Origin: Oxalobacter formigenes
Lineage (GTDB): Bacteria > Pseudomonadota > Gammaproteobacteria > Burkholderiales > Burkholderiaceae_D
Direction: 5' to 3' (one strand)
Length of the DNA stretch: 28,819 nt
Assembly (NCBI RefSeq): GCF_027158485.1
Contig: NZ_JAMKYJ010000016.1
The translations under genes were made by a program, and so were the position numbers. Shown piece after piece: positions 25,078-28,819 of this stretch. Numbering within the stretch: the stretch's first letter is position 1; each line of letters opens with the position of its first letter. The notes beneath the pieces were generated by a model. It saw only the letters and a program-made list of their open reading frames with translations, searched no databases and was not told the DNA's origin.

Positions 25078-26442
25078 TTAACGCATACCCGGCATCATTC
25101 CTTTCAAGCCACGCATCATTTTCATCATTCCGCCGCCTTTCATTTTTTTCATCATCGATTGCATTTGCTCGAACTGGGATAACAGCCGGTTGACATCCTG
25201 TACCTGGACACCAGCTCCTGCAGCGATTCGACGTTTGCGGACTGCCTTGATAATTTCAGGTTTGCTGCGTTCCTGCGGTGTCATGGAATGGATGATGCCT
25301 TCCATTCTTCGAACCTGCTTTGCAGCCTGATCCATATTCGTTCCAGCGGCAGCCTGCTGAAACTGTGCAGGCATTTTGCTCATCATGCTCGACAAGCCGC
25401 CCATATTTTTCATTTGACCAATCTGTGCCAGAAAATCATTGAGATCGAAACGTCCTCCGACCTTGAGTTTCTTTTCCAGTGCCTGTGCAGCCTTGATATC
25501 GACATTTTTGCGGGCTTCCTCAACCAGCGCGAGAATGTCGCCCATACCGAGAATGCGATTGGCCATCCGGACCGGATCGAATTCTTCAAGACCATCCAGT
25601 TTTTCAGAAACGCCGACGAATTTGACCGGTTTGCCTGTAATATGACGAACCGACAAGGCAGCCCCCCCGCGCGAGTCGCCATCGAGCTTCGTCAAAACGA
25701 TCCCTGTCAGAGGCAATGCATCGTTAAAACTTTTGGCAACGTTGATGGCATCCTGCCCAAGCATGGCATCGACAACAAACAGGGTTTCGATAGGCGAGAG
25801 AGTTTTGTGTAATCCGGAGATTTCCTGCATCATCTGCTCATCGATACCCAGACGACCGGCTGTATCGACAATCAGGACATCGTAAAAATGACGTTTGGCA
25901 TGATCCAGTGCCGCTTTTGCAATCTGGATGGGTTCGGAAGCATCGGATCCATAAAAATCGACACCGCTTTGTCCCGATACCGTTTCCAGCTGCTTGATTG
26001 CCGCAGGACGATATACGTCAGTTGAAACAGTCAGTACTTTTTTCTTTTTTTCCTGTTTCAGATAGCGTGCCAATTTACCGACGGTCGTCGTTTTACCCAC
26101 CCCTTGCAGACCTGCCATCAGGATAATCGCCGGGGGTTGCGTCGCAAAATTCAGTTGCGATGCCTTTTCACCCAGATCGGCGCCCATTATCTGTGACAAT
26201 TCCTGCTGGACGACACCGACAAGCGCCTGCCCAGGAGACAATGAATCCATTACCTCTTTTCCGACCGCCTTTTCACGGACTTTACCGATAAAGCTTTTTA
26301 CGACAGGCAAGGCAACGTCGGCTTCAAGAAGGGCCAGGCGGACTTCGCGAAGCATTTCCGCTGTGTTGGTTTCCGTTAAACGGGCTTCACCACGAATGGT
26401 TTTAACGACCTTGGCCAGCCGCTGGGTCAGATTATCAAGCAT
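25078..26442 (-). CDS. ffh: Signal recognition particle GTPase Ffh
   Basis: Protein subunit of SRP, which targets nascent membrane proteins to FtsY and the translocon. The 454-residue product has the N domain, a G domain with GLQGVGKTTT, DVYRPAAIKQL, DTAGRLG and TKLDGDSRGGAAL, and a methionine-rich M domain. The end of the M domain (MQSMMKKMKGGGMMKMM onward) binds signal peptides and 4.5S RNA. Length is normal. The start at 26442 matches family members (MLDNLTQRLAKVVKTIRGEARLTE). A perfect palindrome lies 31 bases upstream at 26474. Confidence 0.96.
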   Translation of the reverse strand: MLDNLTQRLAKVVKTIRGEARLTETNTAEMLREVRLALLEADVALPVVKSFIGKVREKAVGKEVMDSLSPGQALVGVVQQELSQIMGADLGEKASQLNFATQPPAIILMAGLQGVGKTTTVGKLARYLKQEKKKKVLTVSTDVYRPAAIKQLETVSGQSGVDFYGSDASEPIQIAKAALDHAKRHFYDVLIVDTAGRLGIDEQMMQEISGLHKTLSPIETLFVVDAMLGQDAINVAKSFNDALPLTGIVLTKLDGDSRGGAALSVRHITGKPVKFVGVSEKLDGLEEFDPVRMANRILGMGDILALVEEARKNVDIKAAQALEKKLKVGGRFDLNDFLAQIGQMKNMGGLSSMMSKMPAQFQQAAAGTNMDQAAKQVRRMEGIIHSMTPQERSKPEIIKAVRKRRIAAGAGVQVQDVNRLLSQFEQMQSMMKKMKGGGMMKMMRGLKGMMPGMR

Positions 26443-26765
26443 ATCAATATAAAAAATGATGAGATTAACCGGTCAATGTCCAGGACATTGGAACTTCGCC
26501 GATATTGTAATCGTATTTTGAATCTGTCAGAAAAATTCAGGGGCTTTTCTCTTTATTCCCGATTCATTTCTGCTGAATTTACTCTATTTTCAACGCTTCT
26601 TGTTCTACAGACATTATTCATTTTTACAGGGAAAAAAAGAATAATGAAGAATAAATGCTTCTGACAGGCATTTTTAGTTGCGAACCGTACTTTGTATATT
26701 CTACAATGGCCTTTAACTTTGAATTCCTGTAACCTTTTTTCCTGCAGAGAAAGCGAGACTCAAAC
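26443..26765. promoter_or_regulatory. Divergent intergenic region ffh / fhs
   Basis: 323 bases without a gene. It holds the palindrome CAATGTCC-A-GGACATTG (26474-26490) near ffh and an AT-rich inverted repeat ATTATTC/GAATAAT with paired T and A runs (26613-26645). Promoter-like sequence TATATT/TACAAT lies around 26695-26706, about 60 bases before fhs. The ribosome binding site of fhs is weak (GAGA in AGAGAAAGCGAG). Confidence 0.45.
26474..26490. promoter_or_regulatory. Perfect operator-like palindrome upstream of ffh
   Basis: CAATGTCC and GGACATTG around a central A give a 17-bp perfect palindrome 31 bases upstream of the ffh ATG. I noticed no second copy in the window. Confidence 0.45.
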
Positions 26766-28439
26766 ATGACATCAGATATTGCAATTGCTCAAAGTGCGAA
26801 AATGCTTCGCATCAGCCAAGTTGCTCAACGCTATGACATCGAGGAAGAATACCTGGAACCGTATGGTCATTACAAAGCCAAAATCTCCCTGGATTTCCTT
26901 GACACTCTGAAGGACAAGCCGGACGGTAAACTGGTTATGGTCACGGCCATCAATCCGACCCCGGCAGGCGAAGGTAAAACAACGACGACTATCGGTCTGG
27001 GCGATGCACTGAACCGCATTGGCAAGAAAGCAATTATCTGTTTGCGCGAACCATCCATGGGCCCGGTTTTCGGCATGAAAGGCGGTGCTGCTGGCGGCGG
27101 CTTTTCGCAGGTTATTCCAATGGAAGACATCAACCTGCATTTCACCGGCGACATCAGTGCCGTTGCACTGGCCAACAACCTTCTGGCTGCCTTGATCGAC
27201 AATCACATTCATCACGGCAATGAGCTCGGCATCGATGCCCGTCGTGTTGTCTGGAAACGCGTTGTCGATATGAACGATCGTTCCCTGCGCAGTGTTACTG
27301 TCGGCCTGGGTGGGCCTGCAAATGGTTACCCACGTGCTGACGGCTTCAATATCGCCGTCGCGTCCGAAGTGATGGCAATTCTCTGTCTGGCCAACAGTTT
27401 GCAGGATCTGAAAGAAAGACTGGGCAAAATCGTTATCGGTTATACCCGCGATCTGAAACCGGTTCTGGCGAGTGATCTGAAAGCGCATGGCGCCATGGCT
27501 GCCATTCTGAAAGATGCCATCAAGCCTAACATGGTTCAAACGCTGGAAAACAATCTGGCCCTGATTCACGGCGGCCCATTCGCCAACATCGCTACGGGCA
27601 GCAATTCCGTCATCGCGACAAAAGCGGCATTGAAACTGGCGGATTATGTCGTGACTGAAAGCGGTTTCGGCGCTGATCTCGGTGCTGAAAAATTTGTCGA
27701 TATCGTTTGTCGCAAATCCGGCCTGCGCCCTGACTGTGCTGTCATTGTCGTCACCATTCGTGCATTGAAATATCACGGTGGTGTCAACCTGCCTGATTTG
27801 GGCAAGGAAAATCTGGAAGCGCTTGAAAAAGGCATTGCGCATCTGGAACGCCACGTCAACAATATCCGCAATCACTACGGTTTGCCTTGCGTCATCTGCA
27901 TTAACCATTTCACACTGGATACAGAAGCTGAAATCCAGTTGCTGAAAGACAAAATGGCCAGCCGTGGCGCGCCTATTGTCGTTTCCAAACACTGGAGCGA
28001 AGGTGGCAAGGGAGCGGAAGAACTGGCAAAAACCGTCGTTAACGTCATCGATACCACTCCAAGCAATTTCAAATTCGTTTACGACGAAAAAGAATCGCTC
28101 TGGGATAAAATGTCGACTTTGGCTACCAAGCTGTATGGTGCCAGAGATGTTGTTGCAGACAGCAAAGTCAAGGCTCAAATCAAAAAACTGGAAGAAGACG
28201 GTTACGGCAATTACCCTATTTGCGTTGCCAAAACACAATATTCCTTTGCAACCGATCCTGCATTGCGTGGCGCTCCATCAGGCCATTCTGTGAACATCCG
28301 TGAAGTGCAACTGGCTGCCGGGGCGGAGTTCATTGTCATGATGTGCGGTGACGTTATGTTAATGCCGGGTTTGCCGAAAGTCCCATCTTCCACTATGATT
28401 GACATAGATGCAGAAGGACGCATTGTCGGATTATTCTGA
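26766..28439 (+). CDS. fhs: Formate--tetrahydrofolate ligase
   Basis: Joins formate to tetrahydrofolate with ATP, making 10-formyl-THF for purines, methionine initiation and, through serine, one-carbon assimilation. The 557-residue product has the normal length, the P-loop PTPAGEGKTTTT (64-75), REPSMGPVFGMKGGAAGGG, NLHFTGDISAV, ADYVVTESGFGADLGAEKF and a C-terminal MCGDVMLMPGLPKVPS segment, all diagnostic. In an organism producing formate from oxalate this is the direct entry of that formate into biosynthesis. It is monocistronic in this window and uses strongly biased codons. Confidence 0.97.
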   Translation: MTSDIAIAQSAKMLRISQVAQRYDIEEEYLEPYGHYKAKISLDFLDTLKDKPDGKLVMVTAINPTPAGEGKTTTTIGLGDALNRIGKKAIICLREPSMGPVFGMKGGAAGGGFSQVIPMEDINLHFTGDISAVALANNLLAALIDNHIHHGNELGIDARRVVWKRVVDMNDRSLRSVTVGLGGPANGYPRADGFNIAVASEVMAILCLANSLQDLKERLGKIVIGYTRDLKPVLASDLKAHGAMAAILKDAIKPNMVQTLENNLALIHGGPFANIATGSNSVIATKAALKLADYVVTESGFGADLGAEKFVDIVCRKSGLRPDCAVIVVTIRALKYHGGVNLPDLGKENLEALEKGIAHLERHVNNIRNHYGLPCVICINHFTLDTEAEIQLLKDKMASRGAPIVVSKHWSEGGKGAEELAKTVVNVIDTTPSNFKFVYDEKESLWDKMSTLATKLYGARDVVADSKVKAQIKKLEEDGYGNYPICVAKTQYSFATDPALRGAPSGHSVNIREVQLAAGAEFIVMMCGDVMLMPGLPKVPSSTMIDIDAEGRIVGLF

Positions 28440-28819
28440 TTTTGAGTTATTTTTCGGCCGAAAAAGCTGAAAAACAAAATAATTGGTTGGGCTATTGTTG
28501 CGCTACCAGCGCATGATTTAGCCCTTCCATTATTTGTGTTACACAATTTAAGAAGGCTGAACCTGATTCGATTTCGATGTCAGGTTTTGATAAAACCGCC
28601 CTCCACGACACTGTCTATCAGACAGTGTTCAATAAACCTTTTGTTACCTGCAAGGTTCTGGAATGATGGGCATGGGTTTTTCTCATATGTACGAGAACTT
28701 CATACATAAAAAACGAAAATATATTAAAAATAAGTAAACGGCATTATCGGAAAAGCGTGGGCGCACGCCACCTGATCATAAAAGAAAAAAATTTCGATAG
28801 CCGCGAAGCTGGAACTATA
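28440..28819. other. Inverted-repeat-rich region after fhs
   Basis: About 380 bases with no convincing gene but several ordered stems. There is a palindrome TTTTTCGGCCGAAAAA (28450-28465) ten bases after the fhs stop. A two-helix element follows (28489-28524; GGGCTA/TAGCCC outside, TGCGC/GCGCA inside, loop TACCA). Then come AACCTGA/TCAGGTT (28560-28586) followed by TTGAT, and ACACTGTC/GACAGTGT with loop TATCA (28608-28628). One or more may end the fhs transcript, but none has a good T-tract. The rest (28630-28819) is AT-rich with nothing I can name. Confidence 0.5.

Noticed and set aside
26476..26664. 62-codon plus-strand open frame upstream of fhs
   Set aside because: It overlaps the palindrome and AT-rich hairpin of the intergenic region, has no ribosome binding site and is not recognisable.
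26772..28238. 488-codon minus-strand open frame opposite fhs
   Set aside because: Same explanation as for oxc: antisense register to a highly biased gene, no recognisable motifs and an odd composition.

Overview
The window is a stretch of chromosome from an oxalate-degrading betaproteobacterium. It is almost certainly Oxalobacter formigenes: the proteins at 446-1702 and 11238-12944 match the 418-residue oxalate:formate antiporter OxlT (R272 and K355 in place) and the 568-residue oxalyl-CoA decarboxylase (E56, Y120, E121, Y483, S553 and R555 in place). The housekeeping gene orders hda-HAD-pcnB-folK-panB, rplU-rpmA-obgE-proB and CNP1-like/rppH next to proS also fit Burkholderiales. No phage, insertion sequence or CRISPR array is visible.

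Layout. 1-450: a possible broken small secreted-protein gene and the oxlT terminator. 446-2297: oxlT (minus) with a long AT-rich upstream region holding a CATAT-repeat array. 2298-9392: purM (minus), then a rightward block perM, hda, HAD phosphatase, pcnB, folK, a DUF486 membrane protein, panB and a molbindin. 9408-12944: carbonic anhydrase, a spermidine-synthase-like protein and oxc, all minus. 12945-14266: the oxc regulatory region, a PAP2 phosphatase (minus) and tRNA-Arg(CCT). 14496-17965: convergent uup and murJ. 18058-21124: rplU, rpmA, tandem terminators, obgE, proB. 21133-24250: CNP1-like and rppH (minus), divergent proS. 24466-26442: an H1-like/SWIB protein and ffh (minus). 26766-28439: fhs, followed by a 380-base region rich in inverted repeats.

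How the genes fit together. OxlT exchanges oxalate for formate, and oxalyl-CoA decarboxylase releases CO2 and consumes a proton. Carbonic anhydrase can convert that CO2 to bicarbonate, and formate-tetrahydrofolate ligase can feed formate into one-carbon metabolism. Formyl-CoA transferase (frc), needed to complete the cycle, is not in the window. The three oxalate/formate genes are single transcription units scattered among housekeeping genes.

Most notable. Both dedicated oxalate genes are preceded by ordered arrays of short motifs. Upstream of oxc are four FNR/CRP-type palindromes (TTGAC-N4-GTCAA class) spaced exactly 24 bp apart; the nearest sits where a class II activator would sit relative to a candidate -10 box. 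Upstream of oxlT are ten CATAT motifs in about 200 bp, largely at 17-bp intervals. These arrays are my best candidates for undescribed regulation of oxalate catabolism; the sites are visible, the regulators are inferred.
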